Origin: Aureobasidium sp. EXF-3400
Lineage: Eukaryota; Ascomycota; Dothideomycetes; Dothideales; Saccotheciaceae
Direction: 5' to 3'
Assembly: GCA_024195585.1 (NCBI GenBank)
Contig: SWBL01000028.1
Coordinates: forward strand, 162,677 to 226,676
DNA length: 64,000 nt
Part shown: piece by piece, positions 1 to 10,401 of the stretch
Layout of the letters: every line of letters begins with the position of its first letter
Numbering within the stretch: position 1 is the stretch's first letter
The notes under the pieces: generated by a model
The model's input: only the letters and a program-made list of their open reading frames with translations
Database searches by the model: none
What the model was told of the DNA's origin: nothing
Position numbers and translations under genes: made by a program

Positions 1-2707
1 ACAAACGCTGTTGGTCTTCTTTCTTAAACCATGGCAGAGACTTCAGTCTGTCAGATTTGAAGACTGCGATGAGATACCTCGAAGGTCGACCCTTTGATTG
101 GACAATGTTGGTCTTCTTTTGGCCTGATCCCGGAGGATTGATATAGACGCCGGGCTTGGCCAAGTTGAGAATCTCGGCCTCGAGCTCGGCCACACGCTTA
201 GCAAGCTCTGGGTTGGCGGGTGTCGTCTCAGTGGGCAAGGCTCCAGACTTCTCCGGAGCTTGTAAATCAAGATTGCCGGATGTTTGCGCCGACTCTACGA
301 CGCCATCTTCGCTGGATTGCTGTACAGGTTGTTGTGCGAGCAGCTCATCAGATGGCGATGTTGTGACGTTGGGTACCCCCTCGGATGCTTGCAAACTGGC
401 TCGATCTGACATTGTAGGCGGCAAAGACTCTGTCACTGGAGCTGAGCTTTGGAGAGACGTTTCACAAGTACTCTCTTTACTCTTGACAGGTCTACCACGC
501 TTTCTGGGCGGTGCCTTTTTGACACTCAGCCCAAGCTCTGCTCTCGCCTTCGAGACGGCAAGTTTGTGGGACCTGATCTTCCACTCATTGAGCTCAGCTT
601 CGACACGTTTCGGGTTCATCTTGAACATGATTTTGAAGGTCTTCTTTTTGATCGTTGATGGTCGAGCAGTGGCGGGAGTGGGTTTTTCTTTGTCTTCGGC
701 CGACTCAACTGGAGGTGCGGCTGATGAGGGGGCCTCGGACGTACTGACTTTCTTTCTGGGTGTCTTCAAGGTATTCAAGCTTGAGAGTGGATTCGCAGTA
801 CTGAATGCTTTCTTCTCCCACAAAGGTCTCCTCGGCTTGGCTTTCGATCTAACAAGGACGTTTTTGCAGGCGGCGATGTTGTGAGAGCCATCATGACCTA
901 CCATAGTCGACGGTTTGACTTTGGGAAAGCCCCAATCATCGAGATCGGGCTCTCTTTGTATCTCTGTCTCTTGGATGTCGATTGCGTCCCAATTGGCCTC
1001 ACCATTGGCCACCATCTTCTGAAAGTTGTGATAGCTTCGGAAAACATAGTGTGATATTCTATGCAGTTGTGAGGTATCTCTGACAATGGCGAGATGGCGA
1101 AGGTGGAGAGGTTGTGATACGGTCCAGACATCGGAGAGCCTGCCCATAATCTCGTCAAGTGGGCGTCGCCAGAAAGGACCAAGTCCGAAGTTGGCAAGGT
1201 CCATGGTACTCAGGCCTTTGGTTCCAGCACGGTCGATGATCTGAAAGAAGAATTGTGTGTGATGCATGTCTGGTCGCCATTGAGGAGGTACACGTCTTGT
1301 GATTTCAGTCATCTTTCCAAGTCCATCCAAAGCCGCGGCATCGATCTCGACATAGTCATCATCTTCGTCAGCATCGGCTTCTGCATCGGACTCCTGATCC
1401 TCAACAGCTTTGCCAACCTTGCCGACTCTGATGGTAGATGTAAAAGCTTCCAGGTCCTTGTCGATAGGTTCACGCATCAGCTTGATGCATCGAACCCAAA
1501 ACACATTTTCCGGGTCGTGTTCAGTTTTCTCAGCATCGACTTTCTCAGTTGGGGCATCAGGGTTGATCTCGTATCGATGTTCGTAAGCTGGGGTGGCTCC
1601 TTCCTGTTGCTTCTTTGCCTGTCTAGGGCGTGCACCTTCCAGACGAGCGCGAAGTCTTTGAACACAACCAGCCTTCTCCAGCCTCTTGATACATCGGTGA
1701 AGTGCTCTGGTTTCCCAACGCGAACCATGGATACCCATCTCCTTGCGCAAGTCTTCATATGCAATGAGGCCATCATGCTTCTTCAGAGTGGTCATGACTT
1801 CGCTGAACCATTGCTCATAGTTGATCATGCGCCGAGTACCACCCTCGCCTTTGCCGGCCTTTGCTTTTATCGTGTAGAATGTGGTGGACGGCTCGAGCAC
1901 CAATTTCTTGAGACGAAGCAGACTTGTCTTGATGCCGCCACCCAAACACATCTCCTTGGTGATGTATCCTTTCGTGGCGAGCGAGTCGGTACGCTTTGGC
2001 ACTGAACGTTTGTCTTGACCTGTAATCCTGGTAACATCTGGTTGAAGTACACCCTCACGACCAGCAGCTGCGATGACCTGAAGACAGTGGAACTCGAGTT
2101 TCGGAATGCGCTTCCAGTCGACATCATGGTCGGTAAGAGCGTGCCATACTCGGTGTTCAGTAGTGTACAATCTCTCCTTGGCATGAGCAGCAAAGACAGG
2201 AGCAAGTGGGTTTGATGGGTTGGTGTCAGCGAGCCTTCCGTACGGGTCTTCCGCAGCAGAAGCAGCCTGTGAGACGGTGACATCAGGGTGGTCGATAAGC
2301 CAAGTCCAGAGTTTTTCGAGATGTTGCGGATCTGACGCTTGAGATTTGGCATCGGTGTTTGCACCAGGCGGTTTCAACGAGAAGAGGAGATCTCCATTGT
2401 CGCCGTTATCTTCATCTCCATCTTTACTGTCAGCCTCTTCGACGGCATTGTTGTTGTTATTAAATTCAATAAAAGCTGAGCTCAGTCCGGTGATGGTGAA
2501 TCCTATATTGCGTTATGAAATTAGTACGTGATGACATAAATTTCCATGCATTAAAGTCGAATAATTCATTTGCGTCTCCACCAGAAAAGAGATCCGACCA
2601 CACAAAGCGAGCGAACGCGACAAGTGAAAGACAAACGTACCGATATCACCAGAAAGGGCGACTTGAAACAGCAGATGCTCAAGCAAGACATCTGAGCCAG
2701 TAGCCAT
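1..2707 (-). CDS. TFC3: TFIIIC B-block-binding subunit (Tfc3/tau138-like), 5' part
   Basis: Exons 2707-2641 and 2502-1, with the reading frame open to the left edge, so only about the first 856 residues are present. The exon 1 donor is GTACGT and the acceptor is CAATATAG. The product would be the RNA polymerase III factor TFIIIC subunit that contacts the tRNA B box. I see an N-terminal helical start (EHLLFQVALSGDIG), a B-block winged-helix segment at about residues 157-205 (FHCLQVIAAAGREGVLQ...), an acidic stretch, and an AT-hook-like RKRGRPVKS near residue 690. Near the window edge a GRPSRYLIAVFKSDRL stretch is also typical of fungal TFIIIC. The ATG was chosen because it gives the short conserved first exon in phase. 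The frame is long and has no stop through 2.5 kb. I am confident of the family; the C-terminus lies outside the window. Confidence 0.88.
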
Positions 2708-3248
2708 AGCTGGGCATGACTTTCTGATGGGACGGACCAAATGCGGATGAAGGGAAAAAGATGGCAGATGTGGATGCGCAAGGCGAGATTCGAACCTGCG
2801 CGGCGGAAGTGGATGAACGATTTTCGCAGCTTGCAGCTGTGAGTGTTGGGAACGGGGTTGAGCTTGGTTGGTCTGTGCGTCAGAATCAACGACGCGAGAC
2901 GACGCGACGGAGACCACCCAACACCTTCACACAGCATCCATACTCGATTGTGGTCGGGCTTACACCTTTTGTAGTCCTGACTAGTCTGATTATGTATGAT
3001 TGAAAGGAAAACAGAGATCATTTTTTCTTGACCGATGATGACTAGTATACAATCATGAGCTATCTGCATTTATATGTACTATGTACGGCAGCACAAGTCT
3101 CGACCTTCTCAAGCTATACATTTGTCGCCTCTGCAGCTACCATTACAGCAAAGCCCAGTACTTCTCCTGCTCCATCGAATTTCCACAACGACCTCCAGCT
3201 CGACACATAACCTTTGTCATCCGCTTGTCATCTTCGATCTGTCCGTAT
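2708..3248. other. Intergenic: TFC3 leader and 3' side of the next gene
   Basis: Apart from the B-box-like element at 2785-2796 I see no coding signal. Short open frames here lack homology and splice support. Confidence 0.6.
2785..2796 (-). promoter_or_regulatory. B-box-like element upstream of TFC3
   Basis: Minus-strand GGTTCGAATCTC matches the B-box consensus GGTTCGANTCC at all but about one position. It lies about 80 bp upstream of the TFC3 ATG. A T5 run follows about 25 nt downstream (2756-2760 on the complementary strand). No A box and no tRNA fold were found around it, so it is not called a tRNA gene. Confidence 0.3.
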
Positions 3249-5867
3249 CTAGACTGCCTGCTGCGACTCTTCGTCTTCTCTCGCAAACTCGAAAAGGGCC
3301 TTGAGTGCCTGGCTTTTTGTGAGGCTGACAGGTGGAGTGTCCACTGAGAGAATGGCGCTGAACTTGAATTCGATAGCGGCTTCCTCAGCGGGAGTCGCAG
3401 TGAGAGGGAAGTTGATGCAAAACCGGAAGAGTTGAAGACCTCCATCTAGATCCTCCCCAGAAGATATCAGCTTTGCGCGGGGACGACGTAAAAGCTCTCG
3501 GGCTTGGTCCACCGTAATGCTGCTACTGCTCGGCTTCTGTGGTGCGCGTACCATCAATGCAACAGGGGCAGGTCGATGACGTTCCTGGGACGGTAGTACA
3601 TGTCCCTGATGTACAGCTGACTGCTGAGGCATGGAACTTCCCATGGCAATTGTTTCCAACTCTCTTACGATGCAGTCACGCGATGGCAATGTAGGCGACA
3701 TCTCTGATGATACTACCGGACACAATTCGAGGGTCTGTGGACGAAACAGATGAGCGGGAAGGCTGGCGACCATCTGAAGCTGGAGCCCATGAGACGTGCT
3801 GTTGGCGAAACTTGAGACTTGGACACTCTGTAAAAGATGTTCGAGGACACTACTGACGACACGTTCGTCCTGGGGCTGTTTGGGAAGCGCCGGTGTGTTC
3901 GCAACTGTAAGGGGTGTCCTGGCTGATGCATCGAAATTGATCGTGGGCTCTGGATCTGCTATGTAAGCACGGGCGCTCTCTTGAATCATGGTGGTGATTT
4001 TGCGTTGTGTCTCCTGCTCCTGTAGCACCTCAGCAAGAGTTCGGGCGCCTCCGTCGCTTTGTCTGCATTGTATGCTTGGAGCAGGTCGCAGGTCTCTAGC
4101 GGATACAGGCTCACTGGAGGATGAGGGCTGTTCGGCTCGCGGAATGGCGTTCGACTGAGAACATCCAGGCGAAAATGGTCGCTTGAACCCTTCTGGACGA
4201 TCCTCCAGCTGGATACCAGTCCCTGAGCTACGCTTCTGGAATCTACGCAGTTCAGGATACTGTAGCAGCATGAGGTAGGTGCCAGCAATGTAGACATCCC
4301 CCTGCTTGTTGTTTGCACGCGCGAGTTCTTGCATGTCGAAGAGAGTATCAAACAAGGGCCAAAAATATTCGACTCTTGCATGTTCGACTGACAGCGAACA
4401 CGTTTGCCTGCCTGCGTCGACGGAAAACTCGCCATGAAAGTTGCCGTCGCGGTGGACTCTCTTGTACCATACACGCTCATACCTTTGAGCGCCTTCGGCC
4501 TTACGAGAGCCGACAAAAATTCTGTCGTTCTCCCACACGAAGTCAACATACTGAACGAATGCGAGGAGAGAGGCCTCTAAACCCCCGACTTCGACACCGT
4601 GAGCGCCTAGCAGATCGACAATCGTTTGGAGTGTAGCTTCGGGGGGTGTCCACTGGTATTCCTGGCAGTGGCTTCGATACAAATTCTCGACTGAGTGTTT
4701 CGTCGTGACAGGAGAAGACACAGTCTTAGATCCAATCCTCGGAAGGTAGCCATACGTTCGAGTCGGCAAACCCTCAGGCTTCGTGGCGACAAAAGAAGAT
4801 ACAGTCTCAGATACGATCCTCCGAAGGCGGCCTTGCTTTCGAGTCGGCAATTCATCAGGAGTGCTGGTAGCCTTGCGCTTCTGTCTGCGCATTTTCTCAA
4901 GTTCGGTGCTCGGTGAGTTTCTAGAGGAGACCGAGCCGGTAGGATCTGTACCATCGACAATCGACGAAGGATGAGACTGAGGTTCATCAATGCTACTAGT
5001 CGTACTGGTTGATGATGTGGCGTCGCTGGATTGATAAGCTCCATCGCTGCCGACATGAGTATCTGCATTCAACTCAGCCGAAGATGCCGATTGAAGTCTA
5101 CTGCGGAGTCCAACCGCAGTGTTTTGGTCATCCGGAGGGTTCGCTACCAACAGTACTCCTTGCTGCCTCAACCACCCAGAGCCAGGTAGGAATGGAAGCT
5201 CTACCCGACCAGGCCTCAAAACAGAATCATCGGAACCGTTGGGGTCTGGAATGCCGCGCATGTATGTGAATCTTCGTAGTATCTCATGAACCCCTGTGAG
5301 ATACAAGTTCTGAGGGTCTCTTGAGAGGTTGGTCAGATCGAAGAGTTTTGTAAATGGTAGCCAGACTTTGTCTTTGTCAACCCTGTCTCTGAGCTCCTCG
5401 GGTTTGAAGACAGTCTTCTCAGACCCGTAGCAGAACTCGATTGACCGTCCCCTTACAGAGTAGACTGGGCGATACCAGACACAAAGGACACCCTCCTCGA
5501 ACCTCTTTCTGCCGAGCAAGACCCAACCATTCACCCATACAAAGTCGAGATGCTGCACGAAGGCAAAAAGGCCTGCTTCGCAGTTGCGCTGCTTCCGTAC
5601 AGTGTCGACTTTGGTGAGCATCATCAGCTCGTCTCTGATGGCATCTGTAGGCGCCCAACCAGCTTCCTCACACAGGTCGTCGAACCTTCCACGGAAAGAT
5701 TCCTTGATGTCCATAGATTGTCGCCTGGTGTCGTCTAGGATGGAGGGAAACCTCACATACTTCAGACGCGGCTGTTTTGCTTGGGCGACACGGCGAGCTT
5801 TTTGTCGTGTGGTCATTGGCGGAAGTGAAGCTGAAGAAGAACGCGAACTCGATGCATTGGAAGCCAT
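3249..5867 (-). CDS. Unrecognised 872-residue protein with a duplicated AFVQ-FVW module
   Basis: Single uninterrupted frame. The first ATG is at 5867; an in-frame TTG lies 15 nt upstream. I do not recognise the family. Two copies of one module are visible, at about residues 57-235 and 391-565. They share AxLFAFVQ-x3-FVW-x-N, then GRKR or GSRK, VWYK/R, a WPxFxxxFD-type motif, GxHxIL and a PFxPG end. Between them lies a serine-rich linker with two tandem 27-residue units (about 340-393) beginning LPTRKQG and LPTRTYG. The last 90 residues hold a motif (ARELLRR...GLQLFRFCINFPL) with a weaker relative near 669-710. There is no signal peptide and no obvious membrane segment. The module recurs in the gene at 19859-21141. 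The nearest neighbours are BTB genes. Function is unknown; this could be a lineage-specific family. Confidence 0.72.
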   Translation of the reverse strand: MASNASSSRSSSASLPPMTTRQKARRVAQAKQPRLKYVRFPSILDDTRRQSMDIKESFRGRFDDLCEEAGWAPTDAIRDELMMLTKVDTVRKQRNCEAGLFAFVQHLDFVWVNGWVLLGRKRFEEGVLCVWYRPVYSVRGRSIEFCYGSEKTVFKPEELRDRVDKDKVWLPFTKLFDLTNLSRDPQNLYLTGVHEILRRFTYMRGIPDPNGSDDSVLRPGRVELPFLPGSGWLRQQGVLLVANPPDDQNTAVGLRSRLQSASSAELNADTHVGSDGAYQSSDATSSTSTTSSIDEPQSHPSSIVDGTDPTGSVSSRNSPSTELEKMRRQKRKATSTPDELPTRKQGRLRRIVSETVSSFVATKPEGLPTRTYGYLPRIGSKTVSSPVTTKHSVENLYRSHCQEYQWTPPEATLQTIVDLLGAHGVEVGGLEASLLAFVQYVDFVWENDRIFVGSRKAEGAQRYERVWYKRVHRDGNFHGEFSVDAGRQTCSLSVEHARVEYFWPLFDTLFDMQELARANNKQGDVYIAGTYLMLLQYPELRRFQKRSSGTGIQLEDRPEGFKRPFSPGCSQSNAIPRAEQPSSSSEPVSARDLRPAPSIQCRQSDGGARTLAEVLQEQETQRKITTMIQESARAYIADPEPTINFDASARTPLTVANTPALPKQPQDERVVSSVLEHLLQSVQVSSFANSTSHGLQLQMVASLPAHLFRPQTLELCPVVSSEMSPTLPSRDCIVRELETIAMGSSMPQQSAVHQGHVLPSQERHRPAPVALMVRAPQKPSSSSITVDQARELLRRPRAKLISSGEDLDGGLQLFRFCINFPLTATPAEEAAIEFKFSAILSVDTPPVSLTKSQALKALFEFAREDEESQQAV

Positions 5868-6732
5868 AGTTGTTTCTGGCAATCGTGTGGTGAGGCGTCA
5901 GTATCGGGAACAATTTTCTTGAGAGCTGGTGGGCAACTCATGTGAAATGTTTGCGTCATGTGAACAATCAACGACAGATCATTTATAGTAGGTAATCACG
6001 GTCGACGTGACGATCCGTCGGCATAGTGCAGAAGAATATGCAGGAACGAGTCACCTGCATAGATTGTTGCGGGGCATCATGCAAACAGATCTCCCGGCAC
6101 TTTACGCAACAAGGTAACACAGACTCCTGTCAAGGATGTTTCAAACACGATTCGAGGATATCCTGCGTCTGAGCGTTGACGTGTGTTATCTCACTCGAGT
6201 AATCCCATCTGCCCGAACCACACTCGCAAAATTGATCTCCACTTGATCCAGATGATGATATTCTAACTGATCTTCATATCACCTTCCTAGGAGCAGAATT
6301 TTTTCACGCCGATAGTTGTACAGACGCACGATACTTTCGATAAAAGGGAGAAAGGCAGGTGAGTCGTGTATCTCCAATCCCCTCCTACAGCAAATGAAGC
6401 CATCAGAATGCACAGTTCTTTCTAGGTATTGGACAAGTCCATAGAGAGCCGGGAAATCTGCAATTCTCAGTGGATTCGTTCTGTCTGCCAAAGGAACTAC
6501 GCATTGTTACAGCAACCAACATGACACGTCCTTGTAAGCGGGGATGAGTGGCTGTTTGAGCGCAATTGGAACGAATAGTGTGGGTTTCTCAGTTTTCTTA
6601 TTGATTCAATTTACATCGTCTCTAAACTACATCCTGGAACTAAACTTAGCTGATCCAGTCTTCCAGACACACTATGTCTTCTGATGTAGTGTGTACAGCA
6701 GGGAAGTCGATGCTTCCATGACTTGACGAAGT
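5868..6732. other. Intergenic, no gene seen
   Basis: An open frame of about 70 codons on the minus strand (6279-6491) has protein-like composition, but I find no family, intron or partner exon. I see nothing else that can be supported. Confidence 0.5.
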
Positions 6733-7655
6733 CTACAGAAAACGGACTTTCTTGTAGTCGACAAGACCTGAGGTATAAACAGCTCCAAGACGGTATGAAG
6801 TACCCTGAGCGGTGCCGCACACGATGCATTTGGAACTCAGGTGATTGACTGACGACAGGTCTATGTTAAGGCAGTCAGGTCTCAGGCATGTTTTCAGCTG
6901 AATAGCGGCAGACCCCTCTGGGCAATATCCGCTTCTTAGGAGACCTGTGAGAAGGCGTCCGGCGAAAGGCTCCTCATCCTGAATCATCTTGACAAATGCA
7001 TCATTTTTAATAAGCTCAGGAAGCTTTTCGGTGCAGAATGCAGCTGCGGTGGCTTGAAGAGAGGTGTCGGCGAGATGACCAGCCGAAGGACCCGTGAGTT
7101 TCTGCATGCTGGTTGCGAAGCTCTCGCTTTCCCAGTTGATCTCCAGGAGGTCTTCGAACTTCTTGACAACCAGTGGGCGAAGGGAAGCAATATCGTACTT
7201 GTCGGCAGCTGTGAAGACATTGATATGGAAGAGAAGGTCCTCGTTGGTGCTGTAGGCGGCTGAGTCGTCGACAGTGTTCTCCTCCAGCATCAGATCGTAG
7301 GGAAGATCGTACATGTGGCGGATCATGGCGCGTATGGCTTCAGGATCTTCATCATCGCCAAGGTCGACTTCGTTGCTCGAAGCGACCTGTACCGTGTCAG
7401 TAATGAGTTTGAGAAGCAGTAACAGACCCAACTTACAGAGAATTGACTGGAGAATGCTCTGTAGAAGTATTCAGACTTGCGTGCAAGCATGACTTTGTGG
7501 CAGGACAGCTCTTGTCCACCGAACTTGATGGTGACATCTGATAAGAATTTGTTATCAAACAGGCTGTTTCAATGTTAGTAGGCATGGGGAGTAGTATAAC
7601 GTAAGATAGTGTCTAACCTTCTGTCACTGCTGGTGGTAGCGCTACCGGATGCCAT
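6733..7655 (-). CDS. BTB/POZ domain protein A
   Basis: Exons 7655-7618, 7563-7437 and 7386-6733, giving 272 residues. Intron 1 has a canonical CTACTAAC branch site and intron 2 a GTAAGT donor. The BTB fold spans about residues 13-110: LFDNKFLSDVTIKFGG, then CHKVMLARKSEYFYRAF, then AIRAMIRHMYDLPY and a helical INVFTAADKYDIASLRPL. The C-terminal third ends with a C-x4-C...C-x2-C pattern (CLRPDC, CIVC), possibly a metal site. This matches the small fungal BTB proteins without a kelch or MATH partner. Genes B and C follow on the same strand, and B shares both exon lengths (38 and 127 nt). BTB proteins often act as homodimers or cullin-3 adaptors, but nothing here shows a partner. Confidence 0.82.
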
Positions 7656-8349
7656 GGTTGATGAGTCTTCGAGATTTGGATATGAGGAGTTTAGTGAAGG
7701 TCGGATGTGGGTGTTGATAAGTTGAGTAGATGTTTGCCGCACCAGCAAGCATACGCGCACGCGCCAGTGAAAACAGAGGCACGTTCAAAGAGCGTGTGAA
7801 GGTCGGATTCTAGACGGCTTACGGCATCTCCAGAACCCCAGGAGATCAGACATTTAGCTATATAAATGCACAATACTTCGCAAAATAAGGTGATGTCCAC
7901 GGAGAGAGGTCACTTTGTGGTATCTCCATGGCCATGCTTGTTTTGATAGAGATACTGTGCATTCAGATAGTATACAAGCATACTAGTCATTGGCGGGAGA
8001 GATGAGCGGATTGTCATTGCAATAGACAAGTGTAGACAATCTTGAAACATTATACTTGTTGAGGAGTTGGGTCGAAGTTTGGCAGGTCTGCTTGCACGCA
8101 CTGATGTGAAGCGGAGAACTGAATATGAGACATACGATGAGATCCGTGGGATTGATAAATACTTCCATTGCTGTCTAGCCAATTGGGCAATGATAGTTCC
8201 GCGCTTGGATCACATCTCGAAATTAGCTCTTTATTATATTGACTTCAAGGTAGCAACGAAACACAATTTAGGATTTCTTCTTGTCTTGCAGCAACGCTAT
8301 CTACTGGCAATCATATTTCCTCAACTTCTTCAACTCCTCGACAGACCTT
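7656..8349. other. Intergenic between BTB A and BTB B
   Basis: Contains one copy of a short dispersed repeat (7855-7871). No coding segment can be supported. Confidence 0.5.
7855..7871 (-). repeat. Dispersed short repeat, GTGCATTTNTATAGCTA core
   Basis: Minus strand reads GTGCATTTATATAGCTA, preceded by GCGAAGTATT. It matches the copy at 54180-54196 at 16 of 17 core positions, with similar flanks. Confidence 0.4.
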
Positions 8350-9276
8350 TTACATGAGGACAACCTTGATTCTTGGGGAGATTCTAGTCTCAGCAGTTCC
8401 TCCACCAGTCTTGTTGTAGACTGTACCAGCAGCCAGCCCACAGTGAACACAGTGCGAATTCAAGGCTGCAAGATAGTGCGGATGCTCTTCAGTGTAGGCA
8501 GTGCAGTCTGGTACAGTCCTGTTGCTACAGAGTGGCTTGTAGCAGACACCGAGGTACTTAGTAGAACCAGAAGCAGCTATGAGCAGGCCAGCAAGAACAC
8601 GTCCAGTGAACGACTTGTCTTCCTCAACCATTTTGACAAGACTGCTGTGATAGGTGATCTTGGAAAGATTGTTCGTGAAGAATTCTGAGACTGCGGCTTG
8701 TAAGGTTGGATCGGCCAGTTGGATTGCATCAGGACCACAGAGCTTTTGCACACACTCAACAAACTCTGCGATTTTCCAGGTTTTCTGGAGAAGTCGGAGG
8801 AAGTCGGGGACAATTTGCTGGCGGAGGCTGGCGACGTCGTACTTGTCGGCGACTATGAAGACGTTCATGCAGAAGACCAAGTCTTCGTGGGACGTGTAGC
8901 TTTCAGTGACCGCTTGGGCGTAAGGCAAGTCATAGACGTGGCGGATCATAGCGTGAACAGCTTTGGCATCATCGTCGTCACCGAGGTCGACATCTTCGCT
9001 AATGGCGACCTATCCAGACTATCAGTCTTTTGTCGGAGAGACCAGGTTCGGGAAACATACTGGGAACAAGCCGGTAAAAGCTTTGCGGAAGTAAGTAGAC
9101 TTGTGCGCGAGGATAGCCTTGTGTGCGAGGACATGCTGGCCGTTGAACTTGACAGTGATGTCGGACAGATCACTGTCGCCGTATAGACTGCTTTTTGATC
9201 AGCGACACCTTCTCACACTATGTGGATGCAAGACAAACCCGCGGTTGCTGCTCTCCACGATGTCTTCTGTAGCCAT
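8350..9276 (-). CDS. BTB/POZ domain protein B
   Basis: Exons 9276-9239, 9187-9061 and 9009-8350, giving 274 residues. It is a clear paralogue of gene A: same exon lengths (38 and 127 nt), same intron phases, same order of BTB elements (LYGDSDLSDITVKFNG, AHKAILAHKSTYFRKAF, MIRHVYDLPYA, MNVFIVADKYDVASLRQQ). The C-terminal tail again has C-x4-C and C-x2-C pairs (CYKPLC, CVHC). Head-to-tail with A on the minus strand, which points to tandem duplication. Function beyond protein-protein interaction cannot be read from the sequence. Confidence 0.82.
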
Positions 9277-9592
9277 GTTGGATCAAGACTCAAGTCGTCG
9301 GAGATGATAGCCTGACCAGCTTTCCGCAGTGGTAAGTGTTTAGGTCAGGCTTGGTTGTTGGAGAGAGAGAGACGCGCAATCGTTGGACATGAAGACGCGT
9401 CAACGCGCGCAGTGAATGATGAAGCGAGCAAACACCTTCACTCGGCGTCGGCGCAAGGTCGTGACAAGTCTTGCGAGAAGCGGTCACTTCACTATGGAAC
9501 CGTCAGAGTTCGAGTATCGCAGTTTTGCGTAGAGGTGCAGAAATTTTCGCACAGCATAGATACTGACCAGCCAAGGTGCAAAAAAAATCCCA

Positions 9593-9604
9593 GGTCTGGT
9601 GGTT
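9593..9604 (+). repeat. tRNA D-arm-like fragment (GGTCTGGTGGTT)
   Basis: Resembles the A-box/D-arm of Glu, Gln and His tRNAs (GGTCTAGTGGTT). The acceptor and T stems do not pair, so at most this is a decayed fragment. Confidence 0.25.
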
Positions 9605-9882
9605 TGGAGAATGCTCACTTACCCTCTGCTGTTGTTTTGTTTTGCCTATTGTTCAAATCCTCCCGCCTCTGGTGTTTGACTTGACCCCCTTCCAAGGGGC
9701 ACCTTCACTCAGAGACCCTTGAACCGAAGTACAAGTTGAAGAGGATTTTCACCTCGAACGACTGAAGCCGCTGATAAAGAGAAAGTTGCTGCGAAATGAT
9801 AAGCTCATGGTTGGATTCGAACTCGTGCTGATTGGAGAGTGACTAATGGAGAGTTAGCTTGAATTGTGATAACAATGATGTT

Positions 9883-9894
9883 AACCACCAGACC
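9883..9894 (-). repeat. tRNA D-arm-like fragment, inverted copy
   Basis: Same 12 bases as at 9593-9604, on the opposite strand, with AATCCCA just upstream in both. No complete cloverleaf can be built. Confidence 0.25.
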
Positions 9895-10401
9895 ATTGGG
9901 ATTGGTGGTGGAAACTGAGGAGCGGTGGAATATATAGCTTCCAACTCTACTACAGACTACCTAAACTGAGAGGCACATTAGGAGAGTGTCAGAGCATCGA
10001 TATCTAGCCTACTCGTCAAAGCAATCTAGTCACAGACCGACTCTTCATAAGCATCGAGTACATAGGGGAACGGGGCACTGTCAGCGCGACAACAGCGTGA
10101 GAAATTGCACAGAATGGAGTTGTAGTGTCGGGTTCTCCTCTTTGGAGTAAGAACATGCATAGTAATCAGTCGACTTGCCTACGAAAAACTATGTGTGAAA
10201 TGTGCTCCCGGAGCCCAGACCAGACTTGCCTTGGGGTCTCATAGTCGAAGAAAGTTCTTGTAGTGCTAGTGTTCCACGAACGCACAGATGTCGTTGCACC
10301 TGATCCAGCTGAACTCGAGTCGCCTTGAGATAGCATCCTCTAGGGTCACCTTGCATCTCTGATATCTGTTGGTCCTGATCACACTCTTCTTCTTTTCTTT
10401 T

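Larger units (their letters stand above)
9277..10401. other. Intergenic, with tRNA-like fragments
   Basis: About 1.1 kb without a supported gene. It holds two copies of a tRNA D-arm-like string in inverted orientation (9593-9604 and 9883-9894), each followed about 50-60 nt later in its own direction by a T-arm-like string (TTCAAATCC, TTCGAATCC). Neither folds into a tRNA. Confidence 0.5.

Noticed and set aside
156..884. 242-codon open frame on the plus strand
   Set aside because: Antisense to the TFIIIC gene, whose frame is longer, has recognised domains and an AT-hook.
2760..2900. tRNA gene on the minus strand around the GGTTCGAATC string
   Set aside because: T stem has a mismatch, no matching acceptor strand and no A box within reach. 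Kept only as an isolated B-box-like site.
6279..6491. 70-codon minus-strand frame with protein-like composition
   Set aside because: No start context, family or second exon; length is within chance.
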